From Arthrobacter cryoconiti (lineage in GTDB: Bacteria; Actinomycetota; Actinomycetes; Actinomycetales; Micrococcaceae): a stretch of 64,000 nucleotides of DNA. The DNA is taken from assembly GCF_020905375.1 (NCBI RefSeq), contig NZ_JAJJBU010000023.1, forward strand, positions 1 through 64,000. Direction: 5' to 3'. Made by a program: the position numbers and the translations under genes. Below are positions 28,956 through 37,350 of this stretch, in pieces. How positions within the stretch are numbered: the stretch's first letter is position 1; each line of letters opens with the position of its first letter. Below the pieces are notes generated by a model that made no database searches, was not told the DNA's origin, and saw nothing but the letters and a program-made list of their open reading frames with translations.

Positions 28956-29474
28956 ATGCCTATCATTGCCGATAATAAAGACTGGACCTGGGTACTTGCG
29001 AGGGCTTGCCCGGACTGTGGTTTTGACGCCTCCAGCACCACTCCGGCCACACTGGCGACAACCATTCCCGCCTTGCTACCGCGATGGCAGCAAGCACTCA
29101 AGAGGGCTGACGTGGAGCAGCGTCCCAACGATTCGACGTGGTCGGTACTCGAATACGCCGCGCACATCCGGGACGTTTTTGACCTCTTTGCGGGGCGACT
29201 AGAGGCAATGCTTGCCACAAACAACCCAACTTTTGCCGACTGGGATCAAGACCAGGCTGCTTTGAATGGTAACTACGATTCCCTTGAGCCCTCAGAAGTC
29301 TCCGGAGAGCTTGTCCAATGTGGTCAAGATGCTGCCGAGGCCTTTGGCGCTGTCAACAGTGAGCTTTGGGAACGACGTGGCCTTCGCAGCAATGGCACAG
29401 AATTCACCATTTTGACACTATCTGGCTATTTTCTGCACGAATTGATCCATCACCTGCACGATGTGGACGCCTGA
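28956..29474 (+). CDS. DinB-family protein
   Basis: A 172-residue four-helix-bundle protein of the DinB/YfiT/mycothiol S-transferase superfamily. Candidate metal-binding histidines sit in STWSVLEYAAHIRDVF and in FLHELIHHLHDV near the C-terminus, the usual triad positions. Actinobacterial members often use mycothiol in detoxification, but no substrate can be assigned. The last 71 bases overlap the 3' end of cydDC on the other strand. Confidence 0.83.
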   Translation: MPIIADNKDWTWVLARACPDCGFDASSTTPATLATTIPALLPRWQQALKRADVEQRPNDSTWSVLEYAAHIRDVFDLFAGRLEAMLATNNPTFADWDQDQAALNGNYDSLEPSEVSGELVQCGQDAAEAFGAVNSELWERRGLRSNGTEFTILTLSGYFLHELIHHLHDVDA

Positions 29475-32400
29475 GCAGTCCCGCGTCAGCATCGTTTTCG
29501 GCTTCGCCGCCGCCTAGTTCCAGATGGGAATCGCCACTGCTAGCCAGAGCGGGGTCATGCGTCACCAGCACCACGGCCGCTTGAGAGAGGGCCGCACGGA
29601 GCTCCACAATCAGCGTGGCGGCCTCGTCCACACCTAGATGTGCAGTTGGTTCGTCAAGAAGTACGACGCCGGCACCTGCCACGAGTGTTCTGGCCACTGA
29701 CAAGCGAGTCCGCTGCCCACCGGAAAGGTGATGTCCGCCAGGTCCAACACGCGTCGACAACCCATCCGGCAAGCCGCAATACCAAGTTTTAAGACCCACG
29801 GTTTCAATGACCCGTTCCAGTTCGTCATCCTGCGGCGCATCCACCGCCGGACGTGCTAGCGCTAAATTGGCTCGCAGAGAGGAGTTGAACAAGTACGACT
29901 CCTGCGGACACCAAGCCACCCGTCCTAGCGCAGCGAGCGTCGGCGGCTTTTCGTTGAGCGTATAGCTCCCCTGAACTGGCTTGAGAAAACCTAGTAAAAC
30001 AGCAAGCAGCGTTGATTTTCCCGACCCGGACGGCCCACTCACGGTCCACCACCTACCCCGCATCGTGCTGCCACTGACGCCGCTAAACACTTGCTGGCGC
30101 ATCCCTGGGTAGCGGGCCGTGATGTTTTCCACCTTCACATCTGTGATCGTCAACCCACGAGCATCTGCAGGTACATCGTCGGGCTTGAACGCACTAGTTT
30201 CCACCGTCGTTGCGGAATCGAGCAACGGCATCGTCCGTGCCATCATGGCTGACAATACGGGCAACTGTTCCACCGCTTCGATGTACTGGCCCAAGGGTTC
30301 TGCCAACGCCAGCATCAACAGGGCAACCACGGCGGCAGCCCGGGGGTCGGTCCCGGCTCCAACACATACTGCTGCCACCGCCACCGCGGCGAGAGACGTC
30401 AGCAGCGAAACAGCTGATTGGCCCAAGCCGTTGGCCCACGCCATGCGGCGCAGGGGTGCGGCAACGCCAGAATCGCTGACAGCAAACGCATCAGCTTGGA
30501 CAGCACCTACACCATTGGCCCGTAGTTGCTCCGCTGCCCCCAAGAGTGTGGTGGCTCGAGAGGCCAGCCAGGACCGATGCAGGGCTGCCGCTGCGGCGGA
30601 ATTCCTCTGCGCCCGGTACACAATCACTGGCAATGCCACCATGGCCAACACTCCAAGGATCACTACGACCGTAGCTGCAGGGGGCACCAGCAAGACTGTC
30701 GCCGCCAGCACGCCAAGATAAGAGAGCACAGCTGCGGGAATCGGCACAACCACTCGAGGAAGTGCGTCTCGGAGCTCGTCAACGTCGGCGATCAGCGTGC
30801 CAAGAGCACCGCCGGAACGTGTGAGCTTCCCCCAATGGCGCACATCCGTACCCAAGGCATCCCACAGGTCCAGCCGCAGCCTCGCCGCCCATCGGAACAC
30901 CGCATCATGAGTAAGTAGCCGTTCAGAGTAGCGCAGCACCGAACGAGCGATCCCAAAAGTCCGAACTCCCACAATGAGCGTCATAAGATACATGATGGGT
31001 GGCGCGGATGCCGCCCAGACAATCAACCAGCCCGATATTCCAGCGAGCGCGGCGGCACTGAGCGTGGCCAACGCAGCAACCAACACGCCGGCGATGAAGC
31101 GTGGCGACCGCAGCGGCAAATGTCGCAGCCAGCTCCATTGAAAGCTTGGAGCGATGGACCCTTCGGGCAGATCTGCGCTGTTCGTCGTAGCAGCGTTGGC
31201 GCGCAGTGTTTCAGCGCCAACAGCGTCTGACGTACCAAGGTTTGGTCTACAAAAGTCTGGCTCGCCAACGTCTGACGTACCAACGGCGACGGCCTCCAGG
31301 GCCGCATGGTCTCCAGTTCCCCGCAAAAGCGCCGCAAGTAAGGTGTCATGCGTGGCTACAACCAGGGCAAGAGAGCCTGCAAGTGCCGCGATGGCGACCC
31401 TCACACAGCGTGCTGAGACGGGGTCAAGGTGAGCTGTTGGTTCATCGAACAGGGCTAGTTCCACGGCTGGATCAACAGCAATCCGAGCCAGCGCACGAGC
31501 CACCGCCACGCGGCGCAACTCACCGGGGCTGCACTGTAATGGTGCGCGCCCCCCAAGGTGAAGAGCGTTCACCGATGCTAAAGCCCTCTGCACGACTGCC
31601 GGTGACACCGGTATTCTAGCCGGGCCACCAGCATAAAGCGCTACTTCCTTGGCCACGGTTTCCTCGGTAAAGAGGGGGTGCTGCGCTATCCAGATCACGG
31701 CGTTGCGGGGCGGGGTACGTAAAGAACCCGTCAGCTCCAGAACACGGGGAATTTTCCCCTGGTCCACTGCCTTATTCCCGGTTGGCCCACTGACATCGCC
31801 CAGCAGACCAGCCATCGCTGCAAGAGCGGTTGACTTTCCGGTTCCGCTGGCGCCATCCAGCACAAGCACCCCGCCGGGTTCCACTGACGCCGTGAAGGAG
31901 TCTAGGGCGGCTTCCGTCCTTCCTGGATACATCACGGTGAACGCCCTAGCATGCACTGCCAGCCCCACCGGATCGCCTGAAGCGGTGGCCACGACGTTGG
32001 ACCTTGTTGTTGGGCAATCATCTGCGCCCGCACCGGCCTCCAGAATTTCGTTTACACGCCGCAAAGCTTCAACGCCGTCTTCACTGCCATGATGAGCAGC
32101 ACCGATGTCGCGTAGGGGACGGAAACACTCCGGGGCAAGCATTAGTGCCAGCAATCCAGCATCGAGTGAGAACTGCCCCGTCACCAGGCGGACACCTATG
32201 AACACCGCAACCAGTGCCACCGAGATGGTACTGATCAGCTCCAACGCCATTGCTGAGAGAAACGCTGTACGCAAGGTGGCCATTGTGGATATGCGGTACT
32301 TTTCAGAAACGTCGGCTAATGCTTGACGCTGCGCTCCAGCTCTCCGCAGGCCAACCAAGACGGGCAGTCCGCGGGCTAGTTCGAGTAGATGATTGGACAA

Positions 32401-32982
32401 ACGATCCAAGCCTTGGGCCGCCAAGTGCACGCGATCCTGTGTGTGGAAGCCAATCAAAATCATGAACACGGGCACCAGAGGGATTGTCAGCGCAACGATG
32501 AGAGCGCTGACCCAATCGGTAACGAGGATCGTCAGCCCGATCAGTAGTGGCAGAACGGCACAAGTGACCAACGCCGGCAGATAGGCCGTGAAATAGTTGT
32601 CCAAACCATCCAGTCCACGGCTGGCCAGCATCCCTTCAGCGCCGGTCCCCTCTTCGGAACTGCTACCGCCGACACCGCCATTGCCACTGAGGCGATGCAC
32701 CATCAGACGTGCTCGCAGCTCCTCCTTTGTACCTAGCGCTGCACGGCGAGCCAGGATCTTTTGGCCCCACACAGTCCCTGCCAATAGCAGCGCACCTAGA
32801 GAACCCTGAATGCTCAGTCGCGCAAGGTCGGGCTGCGTTCCGCCTGCCCATCCGGCAAGAGCATGCGCCAAGGCACTCATGAGTAGCACGAGGGCTACGG
32901 CTTTCAGCGCTGCGAGCCCCCCGAGCCCGGCGAGTGCAAGACGGGTGTGCTGGCCGGACGGAAGAACAGGACGCGGGCTCAT
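29404..32982 (-). CDS. cydDC: Fused thiol-reductant ABC exporter CydD-CydC
   Basis: A 1192-residue fusion of two ABC half-transporters that export cysteine or glutathione-type thiols and bind haem, needed to assemble cytochrome bd. Half 1 (CydD-like) has a membrane domain with GLRRAGAQRQALADVSEKYR, Walker A GASGTGKSTAL, signature SPGELRRVAVARAL and Walker B LALFDEPTAHLD. Half 2 (CydC-like) has GPSGSGKSTLL, LSGGQRTRLSVARTL and VVLLDEPTAHLG. A linker of about 60 residues joins them and contains a 15-bp direct repeat (31224-31238, 31269-31283) giving GTSD twice. It starts 1 base after the cydB stop. The last 32 residues are an unusual tail read antisense to the DinB gene. Confidence 0.92.
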   Translation of the reverse strand: MSPRPVLPSGQHTRLALAGLGGLAALKAVALVLLMSALAHALAGWAGGTQPDLARLSIQGSLGALLLAGTVWGQKILARRAALGTKEELRARLMVHRLSGNGGVGGSSSEEGTGAEGMLASRGLDGLDNYFTAYLPALVTCAVLPLLIGLTILVTDWVSALIVALTIPLVPVFMILIGFHTQDRVHLAAQGLDRLSNHLLELARGLPVLVGLRRAGAQRQALADVSEKYRISTMATLRTAFLSAMALELISTISVALVAVFIGVRLVTGQFSLDAGLLALMLAPECFRPLRDIGAAHHGSEDGVEALRRVNEILEAGAGADDCPTTRSNVVATASGDPVGLAVHARAFTVMYPGRTEAALDSFTASVEPGGVLVLDGASGTGKSTALAAMAGLLGDVSGPTGNKAVDQGKIPRVLELTGSLRTPPRNAVIWIAQHPLFTEETVAKEVALYAGGPARIPVSPAVVQRALASVNALHLGGRAPLQCSPGELRRVAVARALARIAVDPAVELALFDEPTAHLDPVSARCVRVAIAALAGSLALVVATHDTLLAALLRGTGDHAALEAVAVGTSDVGEPDFCRPNLGTSDAVGAETLRANAATTNSADLPEGSIAPSFQWSWLRHLPLRSPRFIAGVLVAALATLSAAALAGISGWLIVWAASAPPIMYLMTLIVGVRTFGIARSVLRYSERLLTHDAVFRWAARLRLDLWDALGTDVRHWGKLTRSGGALGTLIADVDELRDALPRVVVPIPAAVLSYLGVLAATVLLVPPAATVVVILGVLAMVALPVIVYRAQRNSAAAAALHRSWLASRATTLLGAAEQLRANGVGAVQADAFAVSDSGVAAPLRRMAWANGLGQSAVSLLTSLAAVAVAAVCVGAGTDPRAAAVVALLMLALAEPLGQYIEAVEQLPVLSAMMARTMPLLDSATTVETSAFKPDDVPADARGLTITDVKVENITARYPGMRQQVFSGVSGSTMRGRWWTVSGPSGSGKSTLLAVLLGFLKPVQGSYTLNEKPPTLAALGRVAWCPQESYLFNSSLRANLALARPAVDAPQDDELERVIETVGLKTWYCGLPDGLSTRVGPGGHHLSGGQRTRLSVARTLVAGAGVVLLDEPTAHLGVDEAATLIVELRAALSQAAVVLVTHDPALASSGDSHLELGGGEAENDADAGLLRRPHRAGDGSIRAENSQIVSKW

Positions 32983-32983
32983 T

Positions 32984-34051
32984 TTATGCTTTCACATCGG
33001 CATTGCGAGGTGTTGAATGGGTGTCCGGTCCAACAGCCGGCTCAAAGTCATGAGGTTCGGGCAGGTGTGCAACACTGATGCGTTTACGGAAAATCCAGTA
33101 AGTCCACGCCTGGTAGGCCAGCACGAGAGGTACCCCCACTGCTGCCACGATCGTCATCAGTCGCAAGGTATAGGCGGACGAGGAGGCGTTGGTGACGGTC
33201 AGGTTCCATACGGGGTTCAGGGTGGACGGGAGCACCACAGGGAAGGCAGCGCTGAAAATGGCACTACTTCCCAGAATCAGAAAAGTTCCCAGTGCCAAGA
33301 AGCTGGTGCCTTCCCGACCTTTCCCATTAGCGAGCCACCCAACCACCGCGGCTAGCACTGCCACAGCTATCAGTACCCAGCTAAACCACTTGCCATTCAT
33401 CAATGCCACGGCTATGACCCAGCCGGCAAGCGGTAGTAGGCACACTGGCAGCCATCGGCTTACTAGACGGCGGGCGCGATGACGGACGTCGCCGTCGGTC
33501 TTCAGGGCCAGGAACGCAGCAGCCTGGATGAGGCAGAACCCCACAAGAGCGAGCCCGCCCAGTACCGCGTACCACGTGAACCAGGCAAACGGGCCACCCA
33601 CGCGGTCGCCGTTTTCATTCAACGGCAGGCCGGTGGTGGTCAAGGCCAGCATGGCACCGATGCCAAAAGCGGCAACAAAGGATCCAACGGCAATAGCCCA
33701 GTCCCAAGCGCGACGCCAAGAATCACGATGGATCTTGCCACGGTATTCAAAAGCAACCGCCCGGAAAATCAAGGCCAAGAGGACAAAGACCAGAGGGATG
33801 TAAAGCGCTGAAAACAAGGACGCATACCAGAACGGAAAGGCGGCAAAAGTGGCTCCGCCAGCCGTAATGAGCCAGACCTCGTTGCCATCCCAGACCGGAC
33901 CTACCGTGTTCAGGAGCAGCCGGCGCTCCTTTTCGTCGCGGGCGAACGTCTTCATCAGCATGCCAACGCCCAGATCGAAGCCCTCTAAGAACAGGTACCC
34001 GGTCCAGAGCACAGCAATGAGAATAAACCATAGTGTGGGGAGGAAATCCAT
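32984..34051 (-). CDS. cydB: Cytochrome bd ubiquinol/menaquinol oxidase subunit II
   Basis: A 355-residue integral membrane subunit of the bd-type terminal oxidase. The family N-terminus is clear: LWFILIAVLWTGYLFLEGFDLGVGML, followed by NTVGPVWDGNEVWLITAGGATFAAFP and FRAVAFEYRGK. Eight or nine membrane helices are visible. The ATG at 34051 has aaggat upstream. It follows cydA by 87 bases and is essentially contiguous with cydDC, so cydA-cydB-cydDC form one operon. Confidence 0.96.
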   Translation of the reverse strand: MDFLPTLWFILIAVLWTGYLFLEGFDLGVGMLMKTFARDEKERRLLLNTVGPVWDGNEVWLITAGGATFAAFPFWYASLFSALYIPLVFVLLALIFRAVAFEYRGKIHRDSWRRAWDWAIAVGSFVAAFGIGAMLALTTTGLPLNENGDRVGGPFAWFTWYAVLGGLALVGFCLIQAAAFLALKTDGDVRHRARRLVSRWLPVCLLPLAGWVIAVALMNGKWFSWVLIAVAVLAAVVGWLANGKGREGTSFLALGTFLILGSSAIFSAAFPVVLPSTLNPVWNLTVTNASSSAYTLRLMTIVAAVGVPLVLAYQAWTYWIFRKRISVAHLPEPHDFEPAVGPDTHSTPRNADVKA

Positions 34052-34138
34052 TGAATGAATCCTTAGCTTAGGTTGGTCGACGCGGGAGTGGCGAAGCGGG
34101 TGCGCGAGTCGGCGCTCGTAGGTGAGTGCGCCGGCAGG

Positions 34139-35731
34139 CTAATAGGCGAATGCAAGAACATCTTCGCTATCTTTCCCACCCGTATGGTCGCCGCCGCCAC
34201 CTTCGCCTGTGTCATCGAAGTGCCCCAGCTCTGGCATGGCGGACGCTACGCCGCCACGAATGTATTTGGTGAGCAGAACCACTTCAACCACCAACAACAC
34301 CGCGTACACCGCGCCGAGTGCCACGAGCGAAAAGATCAGCTCCCCCGCCGAGACACCTGGAGAAACGGCTGCTGCCGTGAACATGAAAACCTGGTCCACG
34401 CCGGACACAGAAGGGTTGGGGGCCACAACGAAAGGCTGCCGGCCCAACTCCGTAAAGATCCAGCCTGCGGCGTTGGCGCCGAACGGCGCCAAGATGCCCA
34501 CCAGGGCCAGACGCATCAACCATTTCGCCTGCGGTACCGTTCCCTTGCGTGCAATCCACAGGGCCAGTCCCGAAGCCATGGCGGCGAGGGCGCCGAAGCC
34601 GATCATCATCCGGAATCCCCAGTACGTCACCGCCATGACGGGCACGTAGTTGATAGCTTGGCCAGCTCGGTCACCGTATAGGGGATTATCCGGCAAAGTG
34701 GAGCCGTATTTCGCCTGGTATTCCGGTACCAGCGTATTGACGCCCTTGATATCAGTGGTGAAGTCGTTGTGCGCCAAGAATGAGAGCAGTCCTGGAATCT
34801 CCATCACGGCCACTACTTTGGAGCAGTCTTTGCTGCTCAGATCCCCGACCGAAAGAATGGAGAAGCTGGTGCCGTCGTGGCAGGCAGCCTCTGCTGCCGC
34901 CATCTTCATAGGTTGTTGTTCGAACATGAGCTTGCCCGACATGTCTCCAGATACTGCAGATCCGGCAAAAGCGATCATTGCCACCACCGCACCGAAACGT
35001 AGGGATTTGATCCATACTGAGTGATCCGTCTTATCCCGTCCCGGTATGGTTTTCGATTCTCCCACCACCACACGGCCCATTGCATCGACGGTGTCGATTC
35101 CGTCACGCCGACGCCGCCAGAGGTGGTACCAGGAAATGCCTAGCAAAAAACCTCCAGCCACAGCCAAGGCACCAGTCATGGTGTGGAAAAAGGCGACTAG
35201 CGCGGTGTTATTGGTAAACACGGCCCACGCGTCCACCATCTGCGGGTAACCATCAACTAACTGAACGCCCACGGGATGCTGCATCCACGAATTGGCCACC
35301 AAGATGAAATAGGCGGAGACGATGGACCCAGAGACGGCAACCCACAAGCAGGCCAGATGAATCTTGGCAGGTAGCTTTTTCCAGCCAAAAATCCACAAGC
35401 CCAAGAAGGTCGACTCCACAAAGAACGCCAGTAATGATTCCATGGCTAGGGGCGCACCAAAGACGTCTCCCACAAAACGGCTGTACTCGCTCCACGCCAT
35501 GCCGAATTGGAACTCCTGCACAATTCCAGTGGCGACACCCATTATGAAGTTGATCAGGAACAGCTTGCCCCAGAACTTTGTGGCTCGGAGGTATTCTTCC
35601 CTTCCGGTCCGGTGCCAGGATGTCTGTAAAATTGCGACCAACAGTCCAAGTCCGATGGTCAATGGGACCATCAAAAAGTGATAAACGGTGACAATCCCGA
35701 ACTGCCATCGGGCAATGTCCAGAGCTTCCAT
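34139..35731 (-). CDS. cydA: Cytochrome bd ubiquinol/menaquinol oxidase subunit I
   Basis: A 530-residue haem-bearing subunit that oxidises quinol and reduces O2 with high affinity. Haem-ligand His19 is in [50 protein letters not shown]-type helices follow (here [14 protein letters not shown]). The GRQPFVV motif before the C-terminal helices is the bd signature. The Q loop is short, as in Actinobacteria. ATG at 35731 is chosen because gaggg lies 7-8 bases upstream and the protein begins [12 protein letters not shown], the family N-terminus. The operator region lies immediately upstream. Confidence 0.95.
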   Translation of the reverse strand: [530 protein letters not shown]

Positions 35732-35773
35732 CAATAACCCTCGATCTACAAAAAGCGCGAACTGCACCAATAT

Positions 35774-35815
35774 TTCTACACGTTGTAGAACTTCAAGTTC
35801 TACCCTGTGTAGAAC
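35774..35815. promoter_or_regulatory. Interlocking palindromic operators, probably for the BlaI-type repressor
   Basis: Two 17-bp sites of form TTCTAC-N5-GTAGAA lie at 35774-35790 and 35798-35814, each with perfect arms, 24 bases centre to centre. The sequence between them is itself a perfect 9-bp inverted repeat (35785-35793 with 35795-35803). Extra half sites occur at 35745-35750 (tctaca) and 35833-35848 (TACA-N8-TGTA). TACA/TGTA half sites are the classic binding pattern of the BlaI/MecI/CopY family, and a gene of that family starts at 35908. Operator assignment is inference. Confidence 0.75.
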
Positions 35816-35826
35816 ATTGCTGTCAA
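35797..35826 (-). promoter_or_regulatory. Candidate cydA promoter overlapping the operator
   Basis: On the minus strand, ttgaca (35826-35821) is a perfect -35 element. It is followed after 18 bases by tagaac (35802-35797), a 4/6 match to -10. The operator palindromes cover the spacer and -10, so a bound repressor would block polymerase. Confidence 0.5.
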
Positions 35827-35907
35827 AACCTGTACATTTACTTCTGTAGACATGAAAGTCCACCAGGGTCCGCTTGGGCCGCAAACACGAACATAGAGGT
35901 ATCTTGC

Positions 35908-36276
35908 ATGGCAACACTTGGAGATCTTGAGCGCGCGGTTATGGATCTTCTATGGGAGCACCCGGAAGCAATCACGGCCAACTCCCTACGCGACCTCCTC
36001 TCAGGGCGCCCCTCGGCCACAGACACCCGGCCACTGGCCGTCACGACGGTCCTGACGGTGCTTTCCCGCCTAGAAAAAAAGGCATTGGTAGAGCGGGAAC
36101 GCTCCTCACGCCCGCACCGTTACCGCGCTGTCACCAGCCGCGCCGAGCACACGGCCGAACTCATGCTCGAGGTATTGGGCTCGGCACCAGACCGCGAAGC
36201 CGTTCTAGCACGTTTCATCGGCACCGTGAGCGAGGGCGAAGCCGCAACACTTCGTAAGTTACTCGGGCACGACTGA
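35908..36276 (+). CDS. BlaI/MecI/CopY-family transcriptional repressor
   Basis: A 122-residue winged-helix repressor. The DNA-binding domain is in the first 75 residues (LGDLERAVMDLLWEHPEAITANSLRDLL, then VTTVLTVLSRLEKKALVERER). A C-terminal dimerisation helix region follows (FIGTVSEGEAATLRKLL). Relatives are inactivated by proteolysis through a membrane M56 peptidase, and exactly such a gene follows 58 bases downstream. An agagg ribosome binding site precedes the ATG. Its position divergent from cydABDC, with palindromes between, suggests it controls itself and the oxidase operon. Confidence 0.92.
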   Translation: MATLGDLERAVMDLLWEHPEAITANSLRDLLSGRPSATDTRPLAVTTVLTVLSRLEKKALVERERSSRPHRYRAVTSRAEHTAELMLEVLGSAPDREAVLARFIGTVSEGEAATLRKLLGHD

Positions 36277-36287
36277 GTTCATCCGCG

Positions 36288-36302
36288 CGGAGCGTAGCTC
36301 CG
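36288..36302 (+). other. Small hairpin between repressor and peptidase genes
   Basis: cggagc (36288-36293) and gctccg (36297-36302) form a 6-bp stem with a 3-base loop in the 58-base gap. No T-run follows. It may adjust the ratio of the two products, or mean nothing. Confidence 0.3.
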
Positions 36303-36334
36303 GACCCCGACCCGAGACGGTAGTTTTGTAAAAC

Positions 36335-37285
36335 ATGTTCTGGACCTCGTGGCTCTTGGCGGGCCTTGCCATCGCCTTGGCTTGGCCTGTTCCCGTCTTC
36401 CTTTCGCGCGCCAGCTGGCCCGCCAGAGCGCCCTTCGCTGCCATGGTCCTGTGGCAGGCCATTGCCCTTGCCGGTGGGCTGTCCATGATCGGAGCCATGC
36501 TGTTCTGGGGGCTGCTGCCACTGGGCGGCAATTTGGGGGAAGGCCTAGAGGGTCTAAGGCGGATAATCCTCGGCCAAGAATCCCTTGACCGCTTGGGCTT
36601 TATTCATACCTTCGCGCTCTCAGCGGCAGGACTGCTCACCGTCCATCTACTCTTCACCCTCTGGTTGACATATTTCCGCATCAACCGCCAACGGCGCCAT
36701 CACCGCGATTTGTTGCACTTGCTCAGCTTTCCGGATGCCGAGCGCCCGGACACGCTGGTCATCAACCACAAAGCCCCGGTCGCCTACTGCCTGCCAGGTG
36801 GTTCGCGCTCCGTAACCGTGCTCTCCGACGGACTCATGGCTTTGCTTTCGCCCGAAGAACTGCGTGCTGTCCTCCTCCACGAGCAAACGCACTTGGCCCA
36901 ACGCCACCACCTTTTACTGTGGGCGTTTGCCGCCTGGCGCGCGGCCTTGCCATGGCTGCCTACCTCCAAATTGGCTCAGCGCGCAGTTTCGTCACTCATT
37001 GAGATCATGGCCGACGACGTCGCCCTGCGCCACGTCACGAAATCGACACTTGTTGCCGCGATCGCTCTAGTGGCCAGTGGCTCCTCGGAGCTCCCGGCAG
37101 CCGCCTTGGTCGGGGGCTCCGGAGAGAAAATTGACACTCCCGCCACGACCTCAGCCAGACTGAGCAGGCTTCTGACTCCGGAGCCCGCGCTAGGAACCGG
37201 AGCACAAGTCCTAATTTTGAGTGGAGCGCTTCTACTCCTGGCAGCTCCCACGGCACTGCTGACGGTGCCCGGGCTACTGCACTAA
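36335..37285 (+). CDS. M56-family membrane metallopeptidase (BlaR1/MecR1-like, no sensor domain)
   Basis: A 316-residue protein with about three N-terminal membrane segments, a cytoplasmic zinc peptidase core with HEQTH (LLHEQTHLAQRHH), a downstream acidic motif (SLIEIMADDVALRH) in the place of the third zinc ligand, and a final membrane helix (AQVLILSGALLLLAAPTALLTV). BlaR1 and MecR1 cleave the BlaI-type repressor on signal, but they also carry an extracellular penicillin-binding domain. This protein ends after the last helix, so any signal must differ. No good ribosome binding site precedes the ATG. Confidence 0.88.
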   Translation: MFWTSWLLAGLAIALAWPVPVFLSRASWPARAPFAAMVLWQAIALAGGLSMIGAMLFWGLLPLGGNLGEGLEGLRRIILGQESLDRLGFIHTFALSAAGLLTVHLLFTLWLTYFRINRQRRHHRDLLHLLSFPDAERPDTLVINHKAPVAYCLPGGSRSVTVLSDGLMALLSPEELRAVLLHEQTHLAQRHHLLLWAFAAWRAALPWLPTSKLAQRAVSSLIEIMADDVALRHVTKSTLVAAIALVASGSSELPAAALVGGSGEKIDTPATTSARLSRLLTPEPALGTGAQVLILSGALLLLAAPTALLTVPGLLH

Positions 37286-37350
37286 AACTCCTTGACGGCA
37301 GCCGCGTCTTCTCCCTCAAGCTGTCCTGCGGACAACTGCTCTCCGGACAG

